Shown here in pieces: positions 26,387 through 36,275 of a stretch of 64,000 nt of DNA. Source of the stretch: a bacterium (GTDB lineage: Bacteria > Hydrothermota > UBA3073 > JACQXS01 > JAGMCI01); NCBI GenBank assembly GCA_030018315.1, contig JASEGA010000002.1, positions 1-64,000 on the forward strand, read 5' to 3'. Below the pieces are notes generated by a model. The model had not been told where the DNA came from. It worked only from the letters and a program-made list of their open reading frames with translations, and ran no database searches. Numbering within the stretch: the stretch's first letter is position 1; every line of letters begins with the position of its first letter. Made by a program: the position numbers and the translations under genes.

Positions 26387-29029
26387 ATGTTTGGAATATG
26401 TATCTTTTTGACTCTCGTGATAAATATTATAGAAGCAAGAGCGGATAACAGCAACTATTTATTTACTGAGGATATATCGTGGATCAGAGATGAAGATAAA
26501 TCTGAACTTATGGTTGAACAGAAGGATGGAATTATTATTTCTGCAAAATTATCGTTAGGTGGAAGACGAGCAACAACTTTTGTTACACGAAGTGAGTCTG
26601 ATTTGTCTGGTCCTTTATTTGGTAGTGATAAACTGGTTGCTACTGTCTGGATGCCAGATTCACTCGGTGGAGTCCTGCCCAGGGCAGTATGCTACAATTC
26701 CACTAATAATAAATTTTACTTATTTGGCGGCAGAAGAATAGCGGTAATTGATGGAGCAACCAACTCAAGATTGAAGTCAATTACTGTCGATGAAGTAGCG
26801 GATGTCGCTTCTTCTTTTGGTATTACAGTATTCCCATCAGAGCGTCGGCGACTTGCCTATAATCCAATAAACAATAAAATATACTGTGCTACTGATGGTG
26901 GAAACTTGGTAGTCATTGATTGCTCTACCGACAGTGTAATAGCCACATTCCACGTGGGACAAGAGATGATGGGTTACTTTGTTGTATATAACCAGAATAC
27001 TAATAGAGTATATTATATGAAAGGAGGACCTGGCATCATTAAAGTTATTGATGGGGCAGGTGATACTATAATTGGAGAGGCTGAGATTCATGGCATACTT
27101 AACGATATAATTTGTAATCCTGCTGGAAACAAGATATATGTCAGTAGACAAGTGACGAGGGCTGTTGTGATACTTGATGCCTCAACTTTTGAGATTATCG
27201 CTGAACTCCCTATAGAAGGTTGTCCAAATATTATTGAATATAATCCAAACTCTAATAAGGTTTACTGTGCTACCATTAGCTTCACAGGTACAACTGATAC
27301 TATAATAGTGATTGATGGAATAGGAGATAGTGTGATTACCTTCGTAGATGTTCCATCTATGCCATTTCAGCTTCTTTGTAATCCAACTGATAACAAGATA
27401 TATTGTAACGGTTACATTATTGACGGTGAACTGGATACAGTAATCGCAACCTATTCGCTACCAGGAGCATATGCCATTGCCTATAATTCTATAGATGACT
27501 ATATTTTTTGTGGAGGAAGAGATACAGTTATTGTCATTGATGGGGTAAGCAATGAGATAATAAGAGGTGGGAAGCCTGGGGGGTTCAGTGTTCAGTTTGC
27601 TTACAATATAGTTGAGAATACAATTTGCTGTGCCAACCAAGTGGAAGGCAATGCTGGTATCATTGATAGGGAAGCTAATTTAATTGCTATGCCTTATATT
27701 GGGATGGATGGATCTAATGGCGGCTGTTATAATAGTAGAGAGAATAAAGTCTACTTTAAATCGATTGGTTTTTCTCATTATAATATTATCTCCGTTATAG
27801 ATGGTGAAACCAATATAGTAAGAAGTACAATCCCTATCGAAGCTCTATTGCTATCTAATATTGGATACAATCTGTTGAATAACAAACTATATGTAGCAAG
27901 CGAAGGTATAGTAAAAGTTATTGATGGGGTAAGTGACACAGTAGTTGCCAATATTCCTGTAGGCAGATATCCGGGCTCTGTTTTCGCACATGATTCAACT
28001 AACAAAGTCTACTGTGGCAACTGCGGTAGTGATGATATAAGTATAATTGATGGTGCGACCAATGAAGTAATCACTACTTTAGGGGTAGGTGGCGCTCCTT
28101 ATGCATTTACATATAATACTATAAATAAAAAAGTATATGCATGTCTCATTGATGTCGGTTCAGTTGCTGTCATTGACGGTGTAACTGATGCACTTATCAC
28201 AAAGATTACAGTAGGAAGCTACACACGGTCACTTGTTTATAATTCAGTTAGTAACAAAGTGTATTCTATTAACTCTGGAACCAATGATGTAACAGTCATT
28301 GATGGTGCAACTGATGAAGTAATTAAGAAAATAAATGTGGCTAACAAACCTCATCAGGTAGTATATAGTCCGATTAATAATAAGGTGTATGTGTTAAGTT
28401 TTGATGGAGTAGTTACTGTAATTGATGGTGAAACTGACGAAGTAATTAAACAATTGGAGACACAAGCTAATTCTTTGATATATAATCCTGATAACAATCG
28501 GGTTTATCTCCATATCCTATTAGCCTCTATCTCTGACCATCGGATGCTAATGAAAGTAATAGATTGCAACACTGATGCAATTTGTTCAATTGTTTCGCTT
28601 GAACAGAGTCAGCCCCTATACGGGTGGACGCTCCATTTCCGTACTGGTGAAGTCTTGGTCTACAACTCTGCAAATAATAAAGTCTATTGTGGCAATTATG
28701 GAATGAGCAATGTAAGTGTAATTCAGTGTGCTGAGGCTGGTGTTGATGAATTCACTCGTCCTCAAATGACTAAGCCGACAGTAGAAATCTACCCCAATCC
28801 ATTTACTCGGTCTACAGTTATTAGTTATGAGCTTCATGCTGTCGGTGAAGTTTTGTTGCAAGTTTATGATATTTCGGGTAGATTACTGAAGACATTGATT
28901 CATGGAACTAAAGGAAATGGTATCCATTCAATTAATTGGACTGTTAATGGAATACCCGATGGTATATATTTCTTGAGGTTAGAGAGTCAGGGAGAGGGTA
29001 TAACTAAAAAGGTAGTTGTGATAAGATAA
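26387..29029 (+). CDS. Secreted YncE-like beta-propeller protein with sorting domain
   Basis: An 880-aa surface or secreted protein. A signal peptide (CIFLTLVINIIEARA) is followed by about 15 units of roughly 45 residues. Each unit pairs 'YNxxNNKVYC' with 'VxVIDGxTDxVI', the pattern of YVTN/YncE beta-propellers, probably two propellers in series (about 70-790). The C-terminus, VEIYPNPFTRSTVISYEL to YDISGRLLKTLI and DGIYFLRLES, is the sorting domain shared with other proteins in the window. AAGGGGGTAAAG precedes the ATG. It stands alone, with long gene-free stretches on both sides. Confidence 0.85.
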   Translation: MFGICIFLTLVINIIEARADNSNYLFTEDISWIRDEDKSELMVEQKDGIIISAKLSLGGRRATTFVTRSESDLSGPLFGSDKLVATVWMPDSLGGVLPRAVCYNSTNNKFYLFGGRRIAVIDGATNSRLKSITVDEVADVASSFGITVFPSERRRLAYNPINNKIYCATDGGNLVVIDCSTDSVIATFHVGQEMMGYFVVYNQNTNRVYYMKGGPGIIKVIDGAGDTIIGEAEIHGILNDIICNPAGNKIYVSRQVTRAVVILDASTFEIIAELPIEGCPNIIEYNPNSNKVYCATISFTGTTDTIIVIDGIGDSVITFVDVPSMPFQLLCNPTDNKIYCNGYIIDGELDTVIATYSLPGAYAIAYNSIDDYIFCGGRDTVIVIDGVSNEIIRGGKPGGFSVQFAYNIVENTICCANQVEGNAGIIDREANLIAMPYIGMDGSNGGCYNSRENKVYFKSIGFSHYNIISVIDGETNIVRSTIPIEALLLSNIGYNLLNNKLYVASEGIVKVIDGVSDTVVANIPVGRYPGSVFAHDSTNKVYCGNCGSDDISIIDGATNEVITTLGVGGAPYAFTYNTINKKVYACLIDVGSVAVIDGVTDALITKITVGSYTRSLVYNSVSNKVYSINSGTNDVTVIDGATDEVIKKINVANKPHQVVYSPINNKVYVLSFDGVVTVIDGETDEVIKQLETQANSLIYNPDNNRVYLHILLASISDHRMLMKVIDCNTDAICSIVSLEQSQPLYGWTLHFRTGEVLVYNSANNKVYCGNYGMSNVSVIQCAEAGVDEFTRPQMTKPTVEIYPNPFTRSTVISYELHAVGEVLLQVYDISGRLLKTLIHGTKGNGIHSINWTVNGIPDGIYFLRLESQGEGITKKVVVIR

Positions 29030-29378
29030 AGTCACAGCTTAAACAAATAGAATTGGGTAACTATTTAGACATGGTATATTGGGCTCCGCAGTAAACGAGA
29101 AAGGTGTCGGTTCTAAAATCATGATGTTACACATCTAAAGTTTGGCTTTGGTTTTCACTAACCTTATAATATCGGATAGGTTTTTTGCACTCTTTTTACC
29201 AGCTATTGTAGGCTCAAAATATATACTTATGAAATAACAGACACTAAAATAGAAAGCAAAACAGGAAGTAAAAAATAGCGGAACTGATGCCTCTCTGAAC
29301 TTCCAATAATTACCTTTAAAGCATACTTTAATAAAAAATTTGAAAAATGTAATAGGAAAGGTCTATATAGGGTAAGCA

Positions 29379-29403
29379 ACTTCGGTCTGAATCAGACCGA
29401 AGT
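29379..29403. repeat. 25-base perfect palindrome
   Basis: ACTTCGGTCTGA and its complement TCAGACCGAAGT around a single central base. It lies in the otherwise empty 29030-29508 interval and is not followed by a T-run, so it is not an obvious terminator. One of several unrelated short palindromes in the gaps of this window. Confidence 0.55.
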
Positions 29404-29437
29404 GAAAGCTAAGGAGAATATATGAGTACAAATAAAT

Positions 29438-29470
29438 GGATTGCTTCGGCGCTTCGCTCCTATCAATGAC
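29438..29470. repeat. Dispersed repeat, inverted copy
   Basis: Reads GATTGCTTCGGCGCTTCGCT on the plus strand and continues through CCTATCAATGAC. It is the reverse complement of the GTCATTGC...GAAGCAATC word also seen at 25872-25900. Confidence 0.5.
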
Positions 29471-29508
29471 GGAAAGGGTAACTTTTTCAGCACACTTAAA
29501 GTAAAAAC

Positions 29509-29536
29509 TTGACAATAAAAGGATTAAGGATATAAT
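29509..29536 (+). promoter_or_regulatory. Consensus promoter of DUF4416 gene (leaderless type)
   Basis: A perfect TTGACA (29509-29514), a 16-base spacer and a perfect TATAAT (29531-29536), eight bases before the start codon. No Shine-Dalgarno is present. Confidence 0.7.
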
Positions 29537-29544
29537 CAAAACAA

Positions 29545-30081
29545 ATGAGAAATGAGGAAAGAAAGATAGTTCTGTTAGCAAAGTTAATTTGTGGTGTTAT
29601 TTTAGCACCTGATTGTGAGCTTATTGGAGTGAAAAAAGCACTTGTAGATAAGTTTGGGTTAATAGATTTAGAGAGCGAAGTCATCCCATTTGATTTAACA
29701 AGGTATTATGAAAAAGAGTTAGGTGCAGGTCTAAAGCGTCAATGGTTGAGTTTTAAAGAGTTTATACATGAAGAAAATTTGAAATCAATAAAACATACTA
29801 CAATAGAGATTGAGAGGCAATTTTCTAGGTCTGACGGGACACGGCGAGTTAATTTGGACCCCGGCTATGTTAATCTATCCAGCCTTGTTTTAGCGACAAC
29901 AAAGAATTACTCTCATCGTGTATATTTAGGTGATGGAATCCATGCAGAGGTCACTCTGATATATAAAGACCATCACTTTGTTCATTTAGACTGGACATAT
30001 CCTGATTATCGTAATAATACAGAATTCTTTAATAGGGTTCGGAATAAATTCAAAATGACAGTAAGGGGGCTAAATACCTAA
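29545..30081 (+). CDS. DUF4416 family protein
   Basis: A 178-aa protein matching the DUF4416 pattern: KLICGVI near the start, FGLIDLESEVIPFDLTRYYE, NLDPGYVNLSSLVLATTKNY and HRVYLGDGIHAEVTLIY, ending with LDWTYPDYRN. The family is widespread in anaerobic and FCB-type bacteria and has no established function. The consensus promoter fixes the start. It is followed after 54 bases by an S55-peptidase-like gene. Confidence 0.85.
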   Translation: MRNEERKIVLLAKLICGVILAPDCELIGVKKALVDKFGLIDLESEVIPFDLTRYYEKELGAGLKRQWLSFKEFIHEENLKSIKHTTIEIERQFSRSDGTRRVNLDPGYVNLSSLVLATTKNYSHRVYLGDGIHAEVTLIYKDHHFVHLDWTYPDYRNNTEFFNRVRNKFKMTVRGLNT

Positions 30082-30135
30082 ATGACGAATAAGAAATAAG
30101 GAAATGATGAATTATGATTACACAGTTAAATTGAT

Positions 30136-31701
30136 ATGATGTTTTTATTACTATTTCTATTAGGTACTGATTTTATGGTGGTAGATGATGTAAAGCCTGG
30201 TATGACTGGATATGGGTTAACAGTGTTTCAGGGTACAAAAATAGACACTTTTCAAGTTAAAATAATAGCTGTTATGAAAAAAGAAGTTATTAAAGGTGAT
30301 GTAATATTAGCTGAAATCTCAGGTGGTATAATTGATACTGCTGGTATTATATCAGGTATGAGTGGCAGTCCAGTGTATATTGATGGAAAACTTGTTGGTG
30401 CATTAGCTTATAGTTATGGTGCATTTGCAAAGAAGCCATTAGCTGGTATAACTCCTATTGATGAGATGCTAAATCCTCCATCTATAGGCTGGATGGCTCC
30501 AAAAGGGCGTTTTTGTCAAATGCAAGTCCCTTTTTATTGTTATGGATTAGATGATGAAATACTTCATGAATTAAGCGAATCAATTCCTTGTTTTAATATA
30601 TTTAGAGTACAAGATTTAGGTAGCGGTCTTTTAAATGATAGCATTCTACCATCTCCTGGTTCTTCTTTAGGTATTCCATTAGTTGTAGGTGATATAAACT
30701 GGTTTGCAGTAGGGACATGTACATATAAGGATGGTGATAAGATATTAGGCTTTGGTCATCCAATGGCATCATTAGGTGAGACCGAGTTACCTATGACAGC
30801 AGGCTACATCTATTCTATTGTGCCATCCAGTTACAATTCTTACAAACTTGGGGCTTCGACAAAGATAATTGGGACTATAAAAAATGATAATCAGAGGGGG
30901 ATTGTAGGTGTTATAGGTAAGATTCCGGATATGGTAGAGTTTAGCCTCTTTATAAATGGTAAAAGATTTCATTATCACATCGTAAAAGAGAGGACATTTA
31001 TTCCACACCTTTTACATGGTTTAGTTCTATACTCTATTTATACTGGGTTTAAAGGTAGTGGTGATATGACAATCTCTGCTAATTTGGAAGTAAATGGAAC
31101 ACATTCTTTTCATTTTGAAAACCTATATACAGGAACAGCTCAAGCTATATCAAAATCAATTTTTGAAATATTTGAATTTATCCAAAATAATCCATTTCAT
31201 AAAATAGATGTAGCTAATATTTCTCTAAATTTGACTACTTCTGAGCGCATTAAACTTGCAAAAATTGACAAGTTTTGGTCCGATAAGACGCAGGTGAAAA
31301 CTGGTGATACTCTAAATTTACTCTTATCATTATCAACTTATCAGGAAGGTCTGCACACTGAGCGTATCTCAATTCCAATTCCGAGATGGGCGCAGCCTGG
31401 TGAACTCATTGTAAAGGTAGAGAGTGGTTCATCTGTTTGTTCTAATGAGAGAGCTAATCTCACAACTCTTGATGGCCTTATAGTGTGGCTCTCACGGGCT
31501 CCTAAAAATAATGAACTTGTGTTAAGGCTGAGCCAAAAAGGTAAAAGTAGCTGGATAATGGGTAGAAAATTTACATCCCTTCCCCCTTCTATGGCTCCTA
31601 TAGGTAAAGATAAAGAAAGTATGAGTGAAGTCTTTGAGAAAAGAATTGCTACTCAGTGGGTGATAGTGGGAGAGGGGTTGATAAAATTAAATGTAAAATA
31701 G
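30136..31701 (+). CDS. SpoIVB-type (S55) peptidase-domain protein, exported
   Basis: A 521-aa protein with a short hydrophobic N-terminus (MFLLLFLLG) acting as a signal peptide. VKPGMTGYGLTVFQGTKI and IISGMSGSPVYIDGKLVGAL are the S55 peptidase core; the serine nucleophile would be in G74-MSGSP. A GFGHPM motif near residue 205 supplies a histidine. Stand-alone S55 proteins of this layout occur in non-sporulating bacteria, where the substrate is unknown. The remaining 300 residues are beta-rich without a domain I can name. Neighbours are DUF4416 and a propeller protein, consistent with an envelope role. Confidence 0.75.
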   Translation: MMFLLLFLLGTDFMVVDDVKPGMTGYGLTVFQGTKIDTFQVKIIAVMKKEVIKGDVILAEISGGIIDTAGIISGMSGSPVYIDGKLVGALAYSYGAFAKKPLAGITPIDEMLNPPSIGWMAPKGRFCQMQVPFYCYGLDDEILHELSESIPCFNIFRVQDLGSGLLNDSILPSPGSSLGIPLVVGDINWFAVGTCTYKDGDKILGFGHPMASLGETELPMTAGYIYSIVPSSYNSYKLGASTKIIGTIKNDNQRGIVGVIGKIPDMVEFSLFINGKRFHYHIVKERTFIPHLLHGLVLYSIYTGFKGSGDMTISANLEVNGTHSFHFENLYTGTAQAISKSIFEIFEFIQNNPFHKIDVANISLNLTTSERIKLAKIDKFWSDKTQVKTGDTLNLLLSLSTYQEGLHTERISIPIPRWAQPGELIVKVESGSSVCSNERANLTTLDGLIVWLSRAPKNNELVLRLSQKGKSSWIMGRKFTSLPPSMAPIGKDKESMSEVFEKRIATQWVIVGEGLIKLNVK

Positions 31702-31736
31702 AGAAATGACTAATAACGAATGACGAAAAAAGAACG

Positions 31737-33599
31737 ATGCGAAAAAGAGGTAAAGTGAAAACTACAGAAAGTTATCAGTCTAAAAGTCTAAAAGTTATCA
31801 GTTTATTTTTGTTTTTATTACCTGCGTTTGTTTTTGGGGTGAGTACATTGAACTGGGAAGTGACAGACTTTGAGGCTTGTAAGCTTAAGAATGTGATGCT
31901 TGATAAAGATGGGTTTGCTCGCATTTCATCTGAAGTCAAATGTGTATGGGATAATCCTGAGGTCTATATATGGTCTTTGCTTGAAATTGGTAATACTGTG
32001 TATGTAGGGACAGGTGCGAGTGGTAAGATATATAAAATTGAGAGAGGTAAGGATACACTTTTGTTTGATACAAAAGCAACAGGTGTATTTTCACTTAATA
32101 CACATAAGGGTAAGATTTATGCTGGCACTGCTCCTAATGGAGTAATTTATGTGATAGATAAGACTGGGGTTGGTAAAGTTTTATATGAGACTGGTGAAAA
32201 ATATGTATGGGACATTGTATTTGATGAGTCTGATAATCTTTATGCAGCTACCGGGACTACTGGCAAGATACTTAGGATTACAAAAGCTGGTATTTTAGAC
32301 ACTTTTTATGTAACAGGTGATATGAATGTGACTTCCCTTGTATACTTCAAGCCGTATCTTTATGCTGGTACAGGGGAGCGTGGTCTTTTATTTAAGATTG
32401 ATAAGCAAGGTAAAGGCATGTGTATATATGATGCAGATGAATCAGAAATCACATCTATTATTTTAAAGGATAGTTTATTGTTTATATCTGTGACCGAAGA
32501 TACTTTAGGCTCTGTTTATAAGATTTATCCTGATAATAGAATAGACAGGCTATGGCATACTAATTCAGCAATTCGGGGTCTGCAAGAAGTAGCTAATAAA
32601 TTCTTTGTAGCGGCTGGCAATCGTGTATATAGAGTGGATACTGCTGGTAATGTGGAGCTCCTATTTGAATTGCCGACAGATATTTCATGTATGTTAAATA
32701 ACTGGGTTGGTACATCTGAAGTTGGTAAGCTATATAAAATTGATGAAGGTATGTCAAAATCTGGTACAATAGAGTCAGCTTCGTATGATACAAAAGGGGT
32801 TTCGGAGTGGGGGAGGCTCGAATTTAAATCTGTTGGCAATATTGAATTTAGGACACGTTCTGGGAATTTAAGTGAGCCAGATAAAACATGGGAAGAGTGG
32901 AAGCCTATTAGTAGGGATGGTAAAGTTATGAGCTCCAATGCCAGATTTATTCAATGGGAGGCTGTGTTAAAAGGGCCTGAATCTATGATTAAGGCTGTCA
33001 AGTTATCATATTTGCCTCAAAATGAGAAGCCTAAAATTATTAATATTAATATTTTAAAGCCGAAGCCAAAAGAGGATGTTCCTGAGGGTGCGAGGCTTAT
33101 CTCCTGGTCTGCTACTGACCCAAATGGCGACAGTTTGTGTTTTAACATATACTTTAAATTGACTGACGAAAAGAAATGGCTTTTGTTAAAAGAATCGGTG
33201 TTAGACACTTTTTATTATATAGACCCGAAAACATTTATTGATGGTGAATATGAGTTCAAAGTAGAAGCCTCTGATTCACTAAGCAATCCAAAAGCATACG
33301 CTATGAAGAGTGATAAGGTGTCAAGTGTGTATTTAATAGATAACACACCACCTGATATTAAAATAGGAAGTGTAGAGCACAGTATGCTTTCATTTAAAGT
33401 TACTGATAATCTAAGTTATATAGAATTTTGTGATTATGCCTGTGATGGTGGTAAATGGGAACAGGTCTTTCCTGTAGATAAAATATTTGACTCAAGAGCT
33501 GAAGAGTTTATAATTTCAGTAAAAGATGCTCATAAAGTAGTTATAAGGACGGGTGATGTGTGCGGTAATGTAAGTCTAAAAAGTAAAGTAATAAAATGA
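31737..33599 (+). CDS. Secreted beta-propeller protein
   Basis: A 620-aa protein with a signal peptide at residues 22-40 (VISLFLFLLPAFVFG). Five to six repeats of the form 'YVGTGxxGKIYKI' and 'YAGTAPNGVIYVID' (about 60-330) make a beta-propeller, followed by two beta-sandwich modules (about 340-620). The residues before the signal peptide include YQSKSLKV, encoded by the AGTCTAAAAGTCTAAAAG spacer repeat, so the true start could be later. The protein ends without a sorting domain; one is encoded in another frame just downstream (33596-33823), so a frameshift may have cut it off. Confidence 0.7.
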   Translation: MRKRGKVKTTESYQSKSLKVISLFLFLLPAFVFGVSTLNWEVTDFEACKLKNVMLDKDGFARISSEVKCVWDNPEVYIWSLLEIGNTVYVGTGASGKIYKIERGKDTLLFDTKATGVFSLNTHKGKIYAGTAPNGVIYVIDKTGVGKVLYETGEKYVWDIVFDESDNLYAATGTTGKILRITKAGILDTFYVTGDMNVTSLVYFKPYLYAGTGERGLLFKIDKQGKGMCIYDADESEITSIILKDSLLFISVTEDTLGSVYKIYPDNRIDRLWHTNSAIRGLQEVANKFFVAAGNRVYRVDTAGNVELLFELPTDISCMLNNWVGTSEVGKLYKIDEGMSKSGTIESASYDTKGVSEWGRLEFKSVGNIEFRTRSGNLSEPDKTWEEWKPISRDGKVMSSNARFIQWEAVLKGPESMIKAVKLSYLPQNEKPKIININILKPKPKEDVPEGARLISWSATDPNGDSLCFNIYFKLTDEKKWLLLKESVLDTFYYIDPKTFIDGEYEFKVEASDSLSNPKAYAMKSDKVSSVYLIDNTPPDIKIGSVEHSMLSFKVTDNLSYIEFCDYACDGGKWEQVFPVDKIFDSRAEEFIISVKDAHKVVIRTGDVCGNVSLKSKVIK

Positions 33600-33823
33600 T
33601 GAATGACGAATGTCGAATTCTTGAAGTCTATCCTAATACATTCAGCAAAAAGACAGAAATCAGAATACAGAATATAGATTACAGATTAACGATTTATGAC
33701 TTAACTGGCAGATTAATTCGCACATTTCCACTACTCAATTCTTGCAACTCCTTTCTCAATTCTGTCACTTGGGATGGTAAAGATGCGGGCAGTATTATTA
33801 TTCGGTTAATTCGTTATCATTAG
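33596..33823 (+). CDS. Detached C-terminal sorting domain
   Basis: A 75-aa frame overlapping the end of the propeller gene by four bases (ATGA). LEVYPNTFSKKTEIRIQN, then LTIYDLTGRLIRTF and WDGKDAG, is the same type of sorting domain that ends the kelch and YncE-like proteins. On its own it has no signal peptide and nothing to sort. The best explanation is that it once completed the upstream propeller protein and was separated by a frameshift at a GAATGACGAATG spacer repeat. The final strand (IIIRLIRYH) is shorter than usual. Confidence 0.55.
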   Translation: MMNDECRILEVYPNTFSKKTEIRIQNIDYRLTIYDLTGRLIRTFPLLNSCNSFLNSVTWDGKDAGSIIIRLIRYH

Positions 33824-33845
33824 AGTAATTCGTTTAAGATAAACA

Positions 33846-36224
33846 ATGAGTTATTGGGTAGAAATACTGAAATGGGTAGTTTATGGGATTATGGGGTTAT
33901 TGGGCCTGCTTGCTATATTCCTGATCCTGAAGACCATATTTCGTATCCTGCTGAAACTAAGACCTCAGCGGCGTGCTGAGTTAGGTCGTATCTGTCTTAT
34001 ATTAGTAGCTGTTCTTATTGGGTTGAGTCTTGTCGCTTTTAATAAGAGAGATTATTACAATTACGAAAACTTAACTCTTTCATCTTTAATATCTCTAAAG
34101 CTCTCGGAGCTCGTAGTTCCGAATGTACTTAACAAATGTGGGATTGTAGGTGCTATAGTAAGTTTATGGCTTTATAAGGTATTGGGTATATCAGGTTATT
34201 TTATACCTATCATTCTATTACTTTGGGGCATTTTACCGAGTAGATATTATGGTAAGCTCTCTTTACAGAGTGTATTTTTGATTGGTATAGCTGTTTTTAT
34301 ATGTTTTTTGTTATCAAGTCTGCCCCAAATAGGAATAAGAGGTATCACCTCGAGCGGTGGTATTGTGGGGGACAAGTTATCAATTTTACTAACCCGTTAC
34401 TTTGGGATTGGCAAATGGCTGATTGCATTAGCGTTTGTATTTGGTTTACTTTTGACATTTGATAGGTTTAGGAAGTTTATGTTTAGGAAGCCAAAAATGA
34501 GAACTCGTGTTAAATTAGAGAAGCCTGTTGCAGTTTCATTAGAAGAAAAAATATCCCCTGTTGTAAAAAAAGTAATAGTAACAAAGCCATTTGAGCCTCG
34601 TCGTCCAGTTTTGGATGTTTCAATGTTTAATGAGCTATATCTTTCAAAATTACATGAGCCTGAACCTCCATCTGAGTCTGAGAGTGAAAAAGAGCTACAA
34701 AATAAAGCAAAAGTTATTGAACAGAAATTTCAAGAGTTTGAAGTTTTTGGTAAGGTAACTAAGATAGCACCCGGTCCTGTTATTACCCGGTATGAGTATG
34801 AGCCAGCTCCCGGAATAAAGGTTTCTAAAATTGAATCACTTGCCGACGACATTGCTTTGTCAATGAAGGCGCCTCGAATAAGGATTGTCGCCCCTGTCCC
34901 TGGAAAAGCGGTGATTGGGATAGAGGTGCCAAATCGTAAGCGTGACAATGTTTATTTAAAAGAGATTTTGGCTTCCTCTGCTTTTACTTCCATAGAGTCA
35001 AAACTTGGTTTTGCCTTAGGTAAGAATATAGCTGGTGAGCCAGTTTGTGCTGATATTGCCAGTTTTCCTCATCTCTTAATAGCAGGAGCAACTGGGTCTG
35101 GCAAGAGTGTGTGTATAAATGCGATGGTAGCAAGTATATTGTATAGAGTACAACCCAGTGAGCTCAGATTTTTAATGATTGACCCCAAACGTTTGGAACT
35201 ACCTGTGTACAACGGTATTCCTCATCTTGTAAGACCTGTAATCTCTGATGCTAAAGAGGCTCTGTCTGCATTAAAAGAGATTATAGAGTGGATGGAGTTT
35301 CGTTACAGAGAGTTTGCAAAGGCTGGTGTGAGAGATATAGATGGCTATAATCAGAAGGCGCTTATTCCTAAGCCCTATATTTTAATAATTGTAGACGAAC
35401 TTGCCGACCTGATGATAACTGCGCCAAGAGATATTGAAGCCACTCTAACCCGCTTAGCACAGATGTCGCGTGCTGTAGGTATCCACCTTGTATTAGCAAC
35501 ACAGCGACCAAGTGTAGATGTAATCACAGGCTTGATAAAGGCAAACTTTCCAGCTCGTATTGCGTTTCAGGTAGCATCAAAGACTGATTCACGAACTATT
35601 TTAGATATGAATGGGGCTGAAAAGTTACTTGGTAGAGGTGATATGCTATTTATACCGCCTGGTAAGGGAATACCTGAGCGTTTACATGGTGCATATATAT
35701 CCACTCAAGAAGCTAAGGAGATAGCTAATTTATGGACAGAGAGCTGGCTATCTGAGCTACTGCATGGCAAAATTGAGCATTCACGTGAGTTATCAAGAGA
35801 TATAACAGAACAGGACTTGGTAGAGTCACTTATCTTTAAGGATGTGTTTCCGGGTGCAAAGGAGCGTATTGAATTATTTGCAAAAGAGAGTGAGTCAAGA
35901 TATGGGATAGTGAGTGATAAGATTCGTGACTTACTTTTAGAGCTCGAGTATTACCCGAAACTTGAAGAAGAAACCTTGGTTTTTGAGGCTGAAGAAAAAA
36001 TAGAGGAAGCCGAAGTTGCTGAAGGACCTGATGAATTATTTGATGAAGCCAAGCGACTTGTAGTCCGTCGTCAGGTGGCTTCAGTCTCTCTATTACAGCG
36101 TCATTTCAAGATAGGTTATGCACGTGCTGGTAGGATAATAGACCAGTTGGAGAAAGCTGGTGTTATTGGTCCATATGTGGGTAGTAAATCAAGGGAAGTG
36201 CTGATACCGAGGGATGAAGGCTAA
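33846..36224 (+). CDS. ftsK: DNA translocase FtsK/SpoIIIE
   Basis: Pumps chromosomal DNA through the division septum and activates dimer resolution. At 792 aa it has about four N-terminal membrane segments (within 1-205), a short linker, and the motor domain with Walker A AGATGSGKS (K420), Walker B IILIIVDELADLM-like sequence (reads ILIIVDELADLM) and ATQRPSVDVITG. The C-terminal gamma winged-helix domain (VASVSLLQRHFKIGYARAGR) recognises polar DNA motifs. It ends about 50 bases before the GlmU-like gene. Confidence 0.96.
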   Translation: MSYWVEILKWVVYGIMGLLGLLAIFLILKTIFRILLKLRPQRRAELGRICLILVAVLIGLSLVAFNKRDYYNYENLTLSSLISLKLSELVVPNVLNKCGIVGAIVSLWLYKVLGISGYFIPIILLLWGILPSRYYGKLSLQSVFLIGIAVFICFLLSSLPQIGIRGITSSGGIVGDKLSILLTRYFGIGKWLIALAFVFGLLLTFDRFRKFMFRKPKMRTRVKLEKPVAVSLEEKISPVVKKVIVTKPFEPRRPVLDVSMFNELYLSKLHEPEPPSESESEKELQNKAKVIEQKFQEFEVFGKVTKIAPGPVITRYEYEPAPGIKVSKIESLADDIALSMKAPRIRIVAPVPGKAVIGIEVPNRKRDNVYLKEILASSAFTSIESKLGFALGKNIAGEPVCADIASFPHLLIAGATGSGKSVCINAMVASILYRVQPSELRFLMIDPKRLELPVYNGIPHLVRPVISDAKEALSALKEIIEWMEFRYREFAKAGVRDIDGYNQKALIPKPYILIIVDELADLMITAPRDIEATLTRLAQMSRAVGIHLVLATQRPSVDVITGLIKANFPARIAFQVASKTDSRTILDMNGAEKLLGRGDMLFIPPGKGIPERLHGAYISTQEAKEIANLWTESWLSELLHGKIEHSRELSRDITEQDLVESLIFKDVFPGAKERIELFAKESESRYGIVSDKIRDLLLELEYYPKLEEETLVFEAEEKIEEAEVAEGPDELFDEAKRLVVRRQVASVSLLQRHFKIGYARAGRIIDQLEKAGVIGPYVGSKSREVLIPRDEG

Positions 36225-36275
36225 GATAGAAATGACGAATGACGAAATCGGGATGGGAAATACGGTTAAGGAAAA

